A DNA stretch of 64,000 bases from Lepas anatifera (GCA_034440635.1 JAOTON010002191.1:248001-312000), one strand, 5' to 3'; positions 26,101-37,783 are shown, counted from the stretch's first letter. Notes: generated by a model not told the origin, from the sequence alone. Program-made: numbers and translations.

Positions 26101-27081
26101 TTAACACACACAATAGAGGTGGAGGGGGCCTCAAAGCCCTCCCCCCACTTCACCTCTTTTCCCACGTGCCCGGAGAACCGCTCGTAGCCTAAAAACGATA
26201 CTTTGGTCACATTTGAGAGAATTCAACAGCTCGTCGATTGGTAAACGAAGTTTGAAAATCGGTAGAACATATTTTGACTTATAGGCTTTCAAATATAACC
26301 CGCATTTTTAAAATCACAGTTGTGCGGTCGGGCCAGTTCAATTTCATTGGAGACCGAGTGGTGACGCCATAACGCCATATAACCGGGATGATATGTCAAG
26401 GTCATCTCACATGAAAGGTCAAGGTCAATGTTCACAGGTTAAGGTCATATTAGCACTTTCAGAGTCATTGACATCAGTGTTTCCGGTCAAATGGCCTTAC
26501 CCGGTCTGAAGTATGTTACATCATATTAGATTAGACTTTTAGGGCACTGCAGCTGCAGAGGCTATACGTGCATTACATCATATTGCTATGAAATCATAGT
26601 TAAGGTACCTCAGTGCAAAGTTGAAAGTCAAATGTCAAGGTCAAAGGTCATTGGGAAAGGTCAGTCCTTATTTCCCGCCAAAACCGTTGCTATAGTGCTA
26701 GGCATAGTGTACATTACAGGTAGTATACCATATTGTGACCTTATAGGTCAATGAACTTGAATGACCTTGACCTCCAAATTGTAGGAAAGATTCTTTTCGA
26801 CCTTTCCTGGTCCACCTTTAGCTTATTCCGGTCTTTTTCCCGCATAATCACGGCATTTCCCAATAGACACCCAACATGACCAATGGTTTACCTTTATGAC
26901 CTCGTTTGACTTTGAAAATATGGACCTTGGTCAATGAAAATTGGCCATGACGTAGATCACCATCCACCCCCCAACCGACGTTTTTCTACGCTCCTTAGTT
27001 TCCGAGATCTTAGGGAGGAGCCTACCAGGGCCCCCCTCCAGTGCGCGCTAGTGCCAAACCTCTCTCCAGTGCGGGTGTTAA
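26101..27081 (+). mobile_element. AGGTCA-rich TTAA element, subfamily 2, copy 1
   Basis: The element runs from TTAACACACACAATAGAGGT to an inverted end CCAGTGCGGGTGTTAA, so TTAA stands at both ends (26101-26104 and 27078-27081). The interior carries many AGGTCA half-sites, among them TCAAGGTCA and a perfect direct repeat AGGTCAAAGGTCA at 26638-26650. The sequence GTGGTGACGCCATAACGCCA and the flanking part align with 61533-62085. At 981 bp it has no transposase. Confidence 0.8.
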
Positions 27082-28179
27082 AACGCAATCAGAAGCCGAT
27101 GACGAGCGAAGTGCGTAATTTACTGAACTTATCGTTTGGACACTTCAAGGCATCCTCACAAAACACTTTGATTGCCATCTTTAGATCTTCCAACATCCAT
27201 CCACACTGTCTTTATTCTCGTAGCAAATTCACAAGTCTGGACGCAATCCTGATGTCCACATCCCTGGCGGCAAAATCATCCAGCGTTTTCGTTTAGGCAC
27301 AGGATGGTGCTCTACATCCAAGAGACATATTTATGCTACCTTTAACCTAAAATGAACTGGAACAAGGATACCGGTTTTGATAGGTTGTTTCAGGTTATGA
27401 CCTTATTTCCCCAAATGACCTCATTTCCAGCTGAATTGACCACGGAATTGTGCGAAGGAAGTCGCAACTCATGCTATACGGTGGCTACGCCAGGCGTTGC
27501 AGAGCGTGACAGCCTCCGTGGCATGCAAGTGCGTAGCCAGAGAGGGCATAGGGGAGGCAGCAGCCTCTAGGACCAAGAAAACCCTTGGTTGTACCAGAGG
27601 CACCATCATTCAAATGGAGGTTTCTTTGGATATCAGGTGCCCCAGAAGTTCAGTAGTTTACTGTACAGATGATACCGAGGAGAAGGTCCCCCGAACGCCG
27701 CCTGTACCTTGGACGCTGACGGGCTATGCCGATGGGCACGCGGTCACAGGCGACGGTACGAAGCCACGATTCAGATTGCGGAGCTCCACCACCAGCCCCA
27801 ATGTCTTCACTTCACAAAAATACAGCGCTATAAACAAAACGATTAATATCCTACCATGATGAGTCGAAAAGTTGATTTTATATAATTTATCATCATTGAC
27901 AGCTCCATGCATAAATTATTCGGGTGAATCACGAGAAACGTGATGCTGCAATAATACTCAGAGACGCTTCCCAGCAGGGTGGAAGTGGCGAACGCCCCCC
28001 CCCTCCCTGAAGAGGCGAGGGGGGGCGCTCGCCTGTCAATTTCGGGCGCCGCTCCTGTCAATTTCGGGCGCCGCTCCTGCTCGGCTAAGAAGAGTATATT
28101 CTGGACCTAAACGCAAAGAAGAAGCCATGTGAAGCTGGCTTTTTTCACCGTGTGCCGCCAGATATTTTGAATCAACGGT
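27082..28179. other. Unassigned sequence with a short direct repeat
   Basis: A roughly 22-bp unit, CTGTCAATTTCGGGCGCCGC, is repeated twice around 28033-28078, next to a C-run/G-run pair. A hAT-like terminus GCGTAGCCAGAGAGGG lies near 27532, but its partner end was not found. No gene is recognised. Confidence 0.5.
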
Positions 28180-28930
28180 CCCAGCATACCACTGGGCGCC
28201 CTCATCGACTTTTGGACGTCATGCACTTTGCGTTGTTTTGTCCCAATTTCACGACAAGCCTCGCCTTTTTAGCCTTAGGGCGCCCCACTGCAACATGCAC
28301 CACTTGCATCTCCTTTTGGCTACTCTTCTATAAGAATCCGCGCACCTTTTCAACCACTGTCCGCTCTTTTGCCGCCTTAGAGCGCCCCACTTGAAAGTGG
28401 GCTACCATCATTGACACCCGGCCGCCCTTTACTTTGTGGTTGGTAGCCCCTATTTCACAATTGGTTGCCCTTTTCAGCTCTGGGATGACCCATTGCAGCA
28501 TGGGCCGTCCTCACCACTTTTGGTCGCCCTTTTCTGCATGATTGGGCGCTCATTCTCCACCATTGCTCGCTCTTTTGCAGCCTAAGCTCGCCCCACTTAT
28601 TCGTGGACATCATCATTCTCCTCCCAGCGCCCTTTACTTTTTGTTTGGGCACCCCACTTTGACGTCTGGCCGCCCTTTTCAGACTGAAGGTCCGCATTGC
28701 AACATGGAACGCCCTCATCTACTTTCGGCCGGCATCTTCTGCATGATTGCGCGCCCCTTGTTTACTATTGACTGTTTTTTGATAGACTTAGGACACATCA
28801 CTTCAACGTGGAGCGCCCTCATCTTTGTGGTTGGGCGCCCGTATTTCACGATTACTCTCCCTTTTCGGCCCTAAGGGCCGCCCACTGCACCATGGACTGC
28901 CCTCAACACTTGGCCGCCCTCTAGTTTGAC
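28180..28930. repeat. Degenerate array of GGGCGCCC-containing units
   Basis: Short phrases such as CGCCCTCATCNNCTTTTGG, GCCCCACTNCAACATG and TTGGGCGCCCNTNTTTCAC recur roughly every 50-70 bp. Alignment is loose and no single period holds, so the array is old. The mix of GGGCGCCC and short linkers recalls the GGGCACC array inside the large hAT-type element at 55.9-60.9 kb, but I found no flanking TIRs here. Confidence 0.55.
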
Positions 28931-29227
28931 TGATTCCGCTGTGCCACAAAAGCAAAGTTGTTTCCAGACTACTAAGAAAAAATTCCTACGTTATCTTCGC
29001 GAAAAGCTGAAACGGCGGTAGGGAGCACCTGCAAAATTATGCTCGTACTTTCTGAAAACGTGCCAATCCAAGAAATCGCCTCCGTGTACAAAAAAAGAAA
29101 ACTCGTGAAGAAAACTGATTTATCACTATCCACCCAAACCCAGCAGGGTAAATTACGCAACGAAATTGGCCCTAAAAATCTGCAAAGGCCAGCTTGCGTA
29201 AAGTCAACTTTAGACAGTAGTACGGGC

Positions 29228-29463
29228 CATAAGCAGATCCAGAGGAGGGACAAGTGGAGGTAATACCCCCTCCCCGATCAACCCTCGGTGCCCCCTGAAA
29301 TGGCCTCAGCGCCCCCTGAAAGGTCGATGGCATACCCACGAAAGGCCGCTTCCCCAGGATGCGAGTTTTGGCACCTTTGCGATAGGTTTTGCCACCCAAA
29401 AGTGGTACTCCAGGTCTGGATGCCACCCGCTCCGCCTGATCGGCAATCGTGGATCCACCTATG
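29228..29463. mobile_element. hAT-type MITE, family 1, copy 2 (diverged)
   Basis: The left end CATAAGCAGATCCAGAGG and right inverted end CATAGGTGGATCCACGATT match the family 1 termini. The interior aligns with 453-733 (shared GATCAACCCTCGG, CAGGATGCGA and GATAGGTTTTGCC-like parts). The flanks GTACGGGC and GTTCGGGT agree at 6 of 8 positions, consistent with a decayed target duplication. Confidence 0.7.
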
Positions 29464-29879
29464 GTTCGGGTAGAGGCGTCCTTTTTTCAAATATTGGTAT
29501 TTGCCAAGAGACACTTTGATATATTTTCCCTTTCCCCAGATACGTTTTTATAATATCATTTCAGCTGACACTGTTTCAAAGGACATCGCAAACAGCCAAA
29601 ATCAGCGTTGGAAAGCCGCCGCTCATGATACCAAAAACTGAACAAAACAGTTCACAAAGTAGTAAACTGGCCACTCCCGAGGCTTCAACCCTTTCACGAA
29701 ATCCTGAACCCGCCCCTGGTACTGGTCACCAAAGGCCCATTTACCGGCAGAAGCTGATGACGTTTCATCATATTTATAAAAGATTATTTGATAGTGGCTA
29801 TCGGCCAGCCGCAAACCGCTAAGGAAACAGGTGGAATACGGTAGCAGGTGGCATTCAGAAACGTATTGATTTCAGGGGA

Positions 29880-30120
29880 TTTATGAGCTCCACATACTAC
29901 AACATTCGCTTCGAAGTGCTGCAATATGTGCGATCCATTTTGTTTTGCACCAATATCATTTAGGAATATACATCAATCTCAGACTTCAATATAGGTAGGG
30001 GGTGACAGAAATGACTTTTCTTAAAAACTTGTGGTCTCCGCATGTCAAAAGGTGCTCTGGACTGTGGGGAATCTAAACAGCATAAATTTGTATGCATCCA
30101 AGATCGGCTGACTCCCTGTA
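29880..30120 (+). repeat. Element C, copy 1, left part (with one 135-bp monomer)
   Basis: Positions 29880-29995 match the 135-bp monomer of the array at 44363-44670. From about 29996 (GGGGGTGACAGAAATGAC) to 30120 the sequence aligns with the complement of about 44245-44375, and the alignment stops at the TA at 30119-30120. It resumes at 40252. The repeat is therefore split. Confidence 0.75.
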
Positions 30121-31395
30121 GGGGAGAGTGGGGTAAGATGCCCCATCGGGTAAGACGTCCCATCGGGTAAGACGCCCAATCCCCTCTTTTGGCAATCCGG
30201 GCCACCACCAGTAAATAATATTGTTCTTGGTCGAAAGCAGAGGTTTTGATTGTTTCTGGTGCAAAAATTCAGTTCTCTCCTGTGATTTGCGTGAAGCTGG
30301 TGGATAAGTCTTTGTTTCGATACTTTTCTAAGAAAAAAATTGCCCACATAGGTTGCAGATATCTCGAAGGATATGGGATGCGTGTTTTGTTTGACTTCCC
30401 ATTACGAATGATGGCATATTTAACTCATTAACTGAGCATTTCCTTGAGTGTATTAATTGTATGATTTTTGCCCTTCAGGTTTTATCTAGTTTGGGTACTG
30501 ATGGGAAAGATGCCCCTAACGAATGGGGAAAGACGCCCCATGGGCAACTTTCCCGGTGGAAAGGGGGCGTCTTTACCCAGCGCAATATAACGCCATTTGT
30601 TAGAGTAAACAACTGTGCTAAACTTGGGGTTAGTCCAAACCTTACCCACGGACAGTGCCACGGAATTGTTACTGGGGGCTACGGACCCTGGACTGGTGAT
30701 GGCGGGGGAGGGGACGTGAACTTTAAATGGACCGTCTTTGAAAAAGCTTATGACCATAAAGCTCACGAACAAATTTATGTAGGTTAACGCAAGTGGGTAA
30801 TAGGGAGACCATAAAAACCTAGGTCGATTCCCAAAACTTGTCGGGAGACGCCCTCACAGATTGACGAGTTAGGGGATCCGTACTCCCATTCCTGTCCTAT
30901 GCTTTCGACGCGCATGACAGTACGTGTTAAATAAGAGCACACTTCAATCTGTCGCTTTGTGACTAGCCTTTCCAATTGAAGGCCTCGCACCTGAACCCAG
31001 GCCACTAATGCAAGGAATTCCATAACAGCCAAATTTTGTGGTAGGTGCTTTCGTTCAATAAAGCGAATCTCAGCTCAATCATTAAAACCTTGACACAATT
31101 ATTTGGGAGTTCACCGGACCTGGCCTGATGCCCCAACCGGAGATGGCCTCATGGCGGGTTCAGATCAAACTGGTGTGGTGGAGGCGCAAAGCAATTAATT
31201 TAAAATGGACAAAACCGTAAAACATATTTTAAAACAAAACTGGCCAAAACCGGTCAATTTTGGGCAATTAGGAAGGGGCTATGGCTGAACTGTTTCCCTG
31301 GCTTCGTCTACGAATGAGCTAGACATGAAATATTCCCCATGTTTAATCTTGCTGCAGCTCCGTACCTGATTTCTTATGTCGTCCCTACATTTGCC

Positions 31396-31707
31396 ATCCC
31401 GGTAGCCCGGATGGTAGAGCGTTAGGCTCCGGCCCGCTGCTCAGGAACGTGCAGAGGCAGGGCATGTCCAGGCTTGGGATCGGTTCCCCTGAGACGCTCC
31501 GGCGCTCAATAGTTTACCCGACGTAGGTCGGCTGGCAACTGACTGATGAGAGGGTGACCTGAGCGGGGCGGCCGTCCCTTTGAATTGTGGGACGCTTAAC
31601 TTTGACTTTTAAATTATATCTTCCTTACAGGAGTTGCTTGCTCTGATGGTAGGGCTGGGGTCTCTGCGACACGTCCATTGATGACCTTAGTGAGACTCCG
31701 ACTCCAA
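31396..31707 (+). mobile_element. tRNA-derived SINE
   Basis: The head GGTAGCCCGGATGGTAGAGC resembles a Pol III A box, and GGGATCGGTTCCC about 90 bp downstream resembles a degenerate B box. The tail (31570-31707) includes GGCCGTCCC, GACGCTTAACTTTGACTTTT and a TTAGTGAGACTCCGACTCC stretch. This tail is shared with 63338-63482. No clear target duplication was found. Confidence 0.65.
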
Positions 31708-32198
31708 AAGCCGAACTTGCAACAACATGCATCTAAAAAAGGCTCTGGAAGACAAACTAGTTGAAGGGGTTGCAAAAGCAAATGTATCTAAAAAGACGTG
31801 GAGGAGGCAGGCAAAAGCTGCATAAGGGAAGAAAGACAGCGGGCATGACGATTCCAGATGTCTCATCTGCGGAGTCTTGTTCTCTCGTGCAAAGAATGGT
31901 TCGAGTGCACTGTCTGGGAAGGCTGGGCCCGTGTGCCTTGACGAGAAGGCTAAGGTGGCTGTGCGCCATAAATGATAGACTGGGAGCCTGTGATGGTTAG
32001 TGGGAGGAAGCTTCGAGCCACCACAAGCCATTTTTACTGTCTAAAGTGAACGTTTGTGTACTTACCAACTTCTGGGCCATATTTCTTTTGAAATGAGGAA
32101 TTGAAACAAAGGGAACACAGAAAAGACAAGGTACGGGATTAAGGGGAGGTTCTCAGAAATCTCGTACCAGTTTACCTACTTCGTTTCGTACATCGTTA

Positions 32199-32381
<183 letters not shown>

Positions 32382-32508
32382 TTTTATATTACTTTTATGG
32401 CATGCTTTAATCTTTGGTTTTTATCGTTAGTTTGCTTCGGCAGTACATATAATAAATTGGAACGATACAGAGTTTTACGTAACTTTGTTTTATCATTTGA
32501 CCTGGAAA

Positions 32509-32825
32509 CACTGGCGGACGCAGGGGGGCATTCCGGCCATGCCCCCTCCAAAGCACTGGAGGGGGAGGAAACTATCTTTTGCCCCCAAACGCCGGAAAAT
32601 TTTCGAAAAAAGGTGTTTACCCTAGGTCTGTAGAGCAAAAACATATTCACGCCCATCCCCCCCGAGAGCGATCATGCACTTGGAGAGGTAGCTTATACTA
32701 GGTCTGACGAGCACTGGAAAAAGGTGTTTACACTAGGTCTGTAGAGCAAAAAAATATTCGCTCCCCCCCAGGAGGAGAGGCAGACATGGGTTTGCCCCCC
32801 AAACACGGGTCTGCGTCCGCCCCTG
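32509..32825. mobile_element. hAT-type MITE, family 3
   Basis: The ends CACTGGCGGACGCAG and, inverted, CAGGGGCGGACGCAG are flanked by CCTGGAAA (32501-32508) and CGTGGAAA (32826-32833), 7 of 8 identical. Inside, a segment beginning AAAAAGGTGTTTAC and ending GAGCAAAAACATATTC occurs twice (near 32610 and 32720). The element is 317 bp and non-coding. Confidence 0.85.
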
Positions 32826-32973
32826 CGTGGAAACGTGAAAAACCACCTACACGTTTTATCAATATGTGTGGACGCTTCTAAATACATTCTGACTTCTGAA
32901 TAATACTTAAATGTTTACCAATGAAGCTAAGAACAACGAAAAAGCTACTTCATTAACGATAGACCAAAAAGGA

Positions 32974-33043
32974 GTAAGATGCCCAGGGGTGGGGCATCTT
33001 ACCAAGCCAGGGGCGTCTTACCCACCCGATGGGGTAAGACGCC
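32974..33043. repeat. Pair of perfect hairpins built on GGGTAAGAYGCCC
   Basis: GTAAGATGCCC (32974-32984) is complementary to 32992-33002, and GGCGTCTTACCC (33012-33023) to 33032-33043. All four arms are copies of the motif found at the ends of the 10.1-kb insertion. Confidence 0.9.
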
Positions 33044-33045
33044 TC

Positions 33046-34099
33046 TTTGTAAGCCTCTAGCAAAATCATAATAGTTAGAAAATATGATAATTATCAGCAA
33101 TTCCATCGACTCTATAAGGAAGATAAATGATCATGCTACGACATGGCATCTAGATGTCATTGGTCCTCTAACCACTAGACCACTGCGCCACACTGCACAG
33201 ACTCCCACGCCGTCAGGAGGTCACTGGCCGGTATCACTCAATCAAAACGATGCCGTGATCGTGGCGCCGGATGCTGTGTTAGTACAGAAAAGGCATGGTA
33301 TAAAACTATTTCTAGAAGACGAACGAACCATTATGTTAGCCTAGAATTACTTGTATAATTACTAAGTTAGTTTCATGCCAAATTTCATCCACTTCCATTC
33401 ATTTTAAGGACTTGAAACCATGGTGAGAAGCAAGCAAGTTCCGAGAAATTTAGCTCCTTGAAATACCCTTTCAGACGAATTACTCGAAAGCCGTTTGAGA
33501 TAAGTGGGTAGTGTAAATGAATGAAATTACTGCAATTAATTTTCCTATTCAGCCATGTTCATTCTGAGCTTGTGAATTGAGTGGGCAGTGGGCTTAAGTC
33601 TTGGCGGAGCTCTCACGATAATTTTAATAAACCCATGCATTCATTCATACACGTTCAAAAGAAACAAATCAACTAACCAAACATCTAAAGCGTGCGTTCA
33701 ATATAAAATAGTTTAGGACCAGCCGATTTCAAGGCGCTCCTCCGATGGCGACAGCCATGGACATAAGCCTGCCGGACGCGCCCACCAACAGGCCGGCACA
33801 CGCGACCGTGCCAGCCGGCGTCCTGTTACCGCTCCGCAAGTCTCAAGATAATCGTCTTGTTTTGCTAAGAAGGTTATGGAGTACTTTAAGCACTGCTGAT
33901 CGTGTGAGCCGGTGAGATAGGCTTCCTGAGTGGGCGAGAATGTTAATTAACGTTTTACTTTTTTGCTAGACGTCTCAATACTGGGATCTCATAGTAGTCG
34001 AGGCTGAGACAGGCAGCGAGGTTTATCTCCATACTTCTTAGGCACGCAAATGGCCGCATTCAGACGCTTTCCCAATCCAACATACAGTCTGTGCTCGCT
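33046..34099. other. Mostly unassigned sequence with a tRNA-like fragment
   Basis: On the - strand, 33190-33140 reads GTGGCGCAGTGGTCTAGTGG followed by TTAGAGGAC, a good A-box-like tRNA head. No B box or tRNA fold follows, so it is a tRNA-derived fragment at best. The rest is not recognised. Confidence 0.45.
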
Positions 34100-34954
34100 T
34101 TAACACGCGCATTGACGGGGAGAAGGGGTTGGGTACCCGCCCCCTTCGGGTTTTTCGGAGATAACATAAAAACGGCACGTGCCGCCGTACTTGGTATAAC
34201 TTTTCTCTGATCATTTTTACAACTTTTGTCAAAATCTAAGGTTATGTCACTCTGGTCAGGTCACCAGTACAGGTCAAGTGACCTGACCTAAAAAAAGTTT
34301 AAGATAACATAATTCGGAACAGGGTGAACTTATCCTTTTGAAACTCATACCACATACTGAGTCCATCGAGCTGTCTAAAATATGTTCCGGTATTTTTCTA
34401 TCGATGACCTAAGGTCAGGTACGAGGCTTGACCTCTTCCTTGAAAATACATGGTAAAAGTGGTTTTAATCAAATAACTTGGTCATAGATAGTGATAGAGT
34501 GTTTATTTTAGCTTCAGTAGATTGGGATTGTCTTTGCGGTTCTAAAGATATGCATTTTGACCTAATTTGACCTTGACCTGACCTCAAGTCAGGTCCAATG
34601 ACATATTGGACCTGATTTGACGCAAGGCCATGTTATATATCATTGGATTCGGGTTGCTGCGAGGATTTTAATGGTTCAAATTGTTTGATCTATCTTCACT
34701 TGTTCAGATGTAATGACCGGAAACCTTCATTTACATTTTATCCCTATGACGACATGTTTTGACCTCTAGTGACCTTAAATATGACCTGAAAAAATAGTGC
34801 AAATATTTTCGATAGAGAGGTGGATGAGCTACTAAACGTCGTTTACCGTTTTTTTCGCTATCTAGTATGGTTCTCGAGATCTTAGGGGGCTGGTACCTGC
34901 CCCTCCCCCGTCAAAGCGAAGGTGGCTCAGACCGCCGTCAAAGCACGTGTTTAA
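34100..34954 (-). mobile_element. AGGTCA-rich TTAA element, copy 2
   Basis: The element runs from TTAACACGCGCATTGACGG (34100) to the inverted GTCAAAGCACGTGTTTAA (34954). The order of internal blocks is the reverse of copy 1 (the CCGAAAAACCCGAGG-type end lies left and the GGTGGCTCAGACC end right). Many AGGTCA/TGACCT sites remain. Its right TTAA is also the left TTAA of the next element. Confidence 0.8.
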
Positions 34955-35404
34955 GGGAATGTGGCACATTCATAACGTGATTTTAACCGATATAGCCAAG
35001 TTTTAAAGCAAGTCGGAAGATCCGGCATTCAATGTATCATTTGTCTTGGAAATCTAGAATTTCGTACAAAAAGCTAAAACTTACCTGAAATGTGCCCCTC
35101 ATGTACCCTTAGCAGCAGGCCACAGTTCTCATGGCTGTTGGTGTGAAGACATATGCTGACGTCACGGTATCAGCCAATCGAAGCCCTTGAAGCGTATTGA
35201 ATATGGTAGTGGTTACCAGATCATGACATCATCCACAGGCAGATATTTATTTCTTTCCCTCAAGGAGCATTTAAAAAATATAAGTATTGAGCTTATTGTA
35301 CAATTTTTTCAAAGAAATCATGGGCGCCTCCTTGATTTTCGGCTAAAAGTACCCCTAATTACAATAAATTCCAGGATTCGACCAAGGTGCCACACTCCCT
35401 TTAA
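34951..35404. mobile_element. TTAA-flanked MITE, family B, copy 2
   Basis: This aligns along its length with 1421-1876. The left end is TTAAGGGAATGTGGCAC and the right inverted end is TTAAAGGGAGTGTGGCACC. At 454 bp it abuts the AGGTCA element at one shared TTAA, suggesting that one inserted at the target site of the other. Confidence 0.8.
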
Positions 35405-36148
35405 GTATTAAAATAACACTGCCCTAAATTCGTGTAAAAATGTAAAACGGGGAAGGCTGGCTAACTCACACATAACATTTGGCCCCTCTTAAAATTTTCC
35501 GTCGGGTACCTAATCAAGAGGCTGGATGTGTCCCTACAAGTTCAGAAAGCATGGCTACGCCAATGGTTCTGCCCACTAGCTGCTTCTGCACTTGCTGTTT
35601 ATATGCTTCTTGTGCGCAGTGTGGTATTTTCTCCTTTCAGAGACAATTTTCTCACCGGCAGATTGCAGTCGATTAATGAGGGGGATCGCCGAGATCTTAA
35701 CGCGGCTCGAATGCGTGGAATGCTCCCTCGATGAAATAGAGGTCTCCTTGAGGCAGTTGTGCATTCGATGAAGTGAGCGTTTCTCTTCGGCGTCTGCTCA
35801 CGACGTACAACTTTGAGGAGGCTGAGAGGCAGCTCGCCAACGATGCAAACATGAGGCTGTGGGTAAGTCATGATTATGGTAATGATGACGTTTTGTGGAT
35901 CGTGTAATTTTTTTATCTTGTGGGCTTCATGCACTATCATTGGTTTTAAAATATCTAACATCACGTTTAAAATAGTATGTTATACATGTTTCAATGAAGT
36001 TACAAATTTCAAGATCGTCCAATTTAACTGTTTTCTCGTGAAATTTCCCACAATTTAGATACATTACGTATGAAAAATTGAATGACGACCATCTGGTAAA
36101 ACTCGCTGAACTATTTGGATTCGGTTAATTTACAGAATAAGGTGAGCA
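35405..36148. other. Unassigned sequence
   Basis: No gene recognised. Short frames near 35479-35764 lack motifs. Confidence 0.5.
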
Positions 36149-36162
36149 ATCACTGACAACTA

Positions 36163-36342
36163 GGGGATGAGGTGGCTTAGTGGATAGCACCCTTGTCTTA
36201 TAAGCCACCGGTCCCGGGTTCAAGTCCCGGCGGAGCCTCTGAATAAGTCGATCTGATCCCCAAAATCCCTTCCAACAGGGTGAGAGTTGGCGACGCCATA
36301 TGACCCTGGCAATTGTTGCGTCGTTAAACCCCAACAATTATT
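36163..36342 (+). mobile_element. tRNA-derived SINE with a 14-bp target duplication
   Basis: The 180-bp element starts GGGGATGAGGTGGCTTAG and has an A-box-like TGGCTTAGTGGATAG and a good B box, GGTTCAAGTCC. It then has a non-tRNA body with GGCGACGCCATATGACCC and a CGTCGTTAAACCCC tail. It is flanked by ATCACTGACAACTA at 36149-36162 and again at 36343-36356. The tRNA-like part does not close a proper acceptor stem, so it is a SINE and not a tRNA gene. Confidence 0.92.
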
Positions 36343-36680
36343 ATCACTGACAACTAAGAAAATTGTCTCACTCGAATGATTGCAGCACGCCCTACAAAAT
36401 TTCCAACAACATTTTTTCCGCCGACCTAACGTTTCCAAAATATTCAATAATATTGCTTCAACAAGGCACACCACACAATACTGCGGACCAACCGGGAATA
36501 CCTGCTGAAAATGCGTCACAATCGTAGTACGAGCAGGGGCAGCCTGTAGTTATTCAAAAGTCGACCGATGACACTAGTTAATAAAATCTCTAGAAATCCT
36601 TCAAAAAGCTCTGTCACTGTCGTACAGAAGGAACGGAATAAAACGGAATGTGCAAAACAAAGCCGGCACATCCACTCTGA

Positions 36681-37024
36681 CCTGACCTGACCTGACCTGA
36701 CCTGACCTGACCTGACCTGACCTGACCTGACCTGACCTAACCTGACCTAACCTAACCTAACCTAACCTAACCTAACCTAACCTAACCTAACCTAACCTAA
36801 CCTAACCTAACCTAACCTAACCTAACCTAACCTAACCTAACCTAACCTAACCTAACCTAACCTAACCTTACCTAACCTAACCTAACCTAACCTAACCTAA
36901 CCTAACCTAACCTAACCTAACCTAACCTAACCTAACCTAACCTAACCTAACCTAACCTAACCTAACCTAACCTAACCTAACCTAACCTAACCTAACCTAA
37001 CCTAACTAAACCTAACCTAACCTT
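36681..37024. repeat. Telomere-like pentamer array: (CCTGA)11 then (CCTAA)n
   Basis: The first 11 units are CCTGA, then one CCTAA and one CCTGA. From 36746 nearly all are CCTAA (the complement of the arthropod telomere repeat TTAGG), with rare variants near 36866 and 37006. The total is about 69 units. Sequence continues on both sides, so the array is interstitial. On the + strand the C-rich orientation would place the chromosome end to the left. Confidence 0.97.
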
Positions 37025-37783
37025 ACCAGCTTCGCTCGCATCAGAAATCGCCTGATAGTATTTTATTTCGCAACCATCACATCCATCCGCCATTGCACAC
37101 ACTGACGAGCGTCGGTGCGTTACGTAGAGTTTTCTTATTTTGGAGTGTTTTATCCCTCTTATTCTGGCATGGTATCTGGAATCTTTAATAACCAGTAGCG
37201 TAGCTGTGTTGTGAGGTGTTGGTCGTGCGCGACATTTCTGTGGTGGTGTCGTGGTAATATAGGAGGGAAATTCGATGGGAGAAAATTATTTGCGGAAGCA
37301 ATTGTTGCTAAATTCGTTTTCAGCACATAAGATTGTGTTTCAAAATGGCCGTTAGAACGTGGTACGCAATTTATCACCTTATTCTGTAATTAAACCTTGC
37401 ATTCTAACTGCAGATAGAAAACAGACAAATTTCTGACCTAGTACTCTAAGTTCAGTCATGTTCATTGAAGATCATGTGTCCCACTCTTACTCATTACTCA
37501 TTCCAAACAACATCTCAATGAATAATATTCTTATCTTGGCACTTATTTTTAAGTCTCTTCGGCAATGTACACAATCCTTTCCTCTGGCCTCTGAATCGAC
37601 ACCTTATTTATATTTTGTGTAGCCCAAAAGCTTTCTATGTATGTGAGTGTATCCCAGTGATGAGAGCTCCAATCAATATGTTGACAGCATATCTCTCTTT
37701 CATATGCGTCGGAATGAGTATAACTGCATAAACATTGCTGCAGGTGCGTAGTGAAACACCAAAATGGTAACCCATAGACTAAA
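37025..37783. other. Unassigned sequence
   Basis: AT-rich, with no gene or repeat recognised. Confidence 0.5.

Noticed and set aside
27520..27560. Additional hAT MITE starting GCGTAGCCAGAGAGGG
   Set aside because: No matching inverted end or 8-bp duplication was found nearby.
29704..29720. Right end of another hAT-type MITE (CCTGAACCCGCCCCTG)
   Set aside because: The left partner was not found within a MITE-sized distance.
33140..33190. tRNA on the - strand
   Set aside because: Only an A-box-like head is present; no B box, T arm or acceptor pairing follows.
36163..36240. Possible genuine tRNA gene
   Set aside because: A and B boxes are present but the acceptor stem does not close, and the sequence continues into a SINE body with a target duplication.
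36681..37024. True chromosome end
   Set aside because: More than 26 kb of complex sequence continues beyond the array on each side within the window, so it is interstitial.
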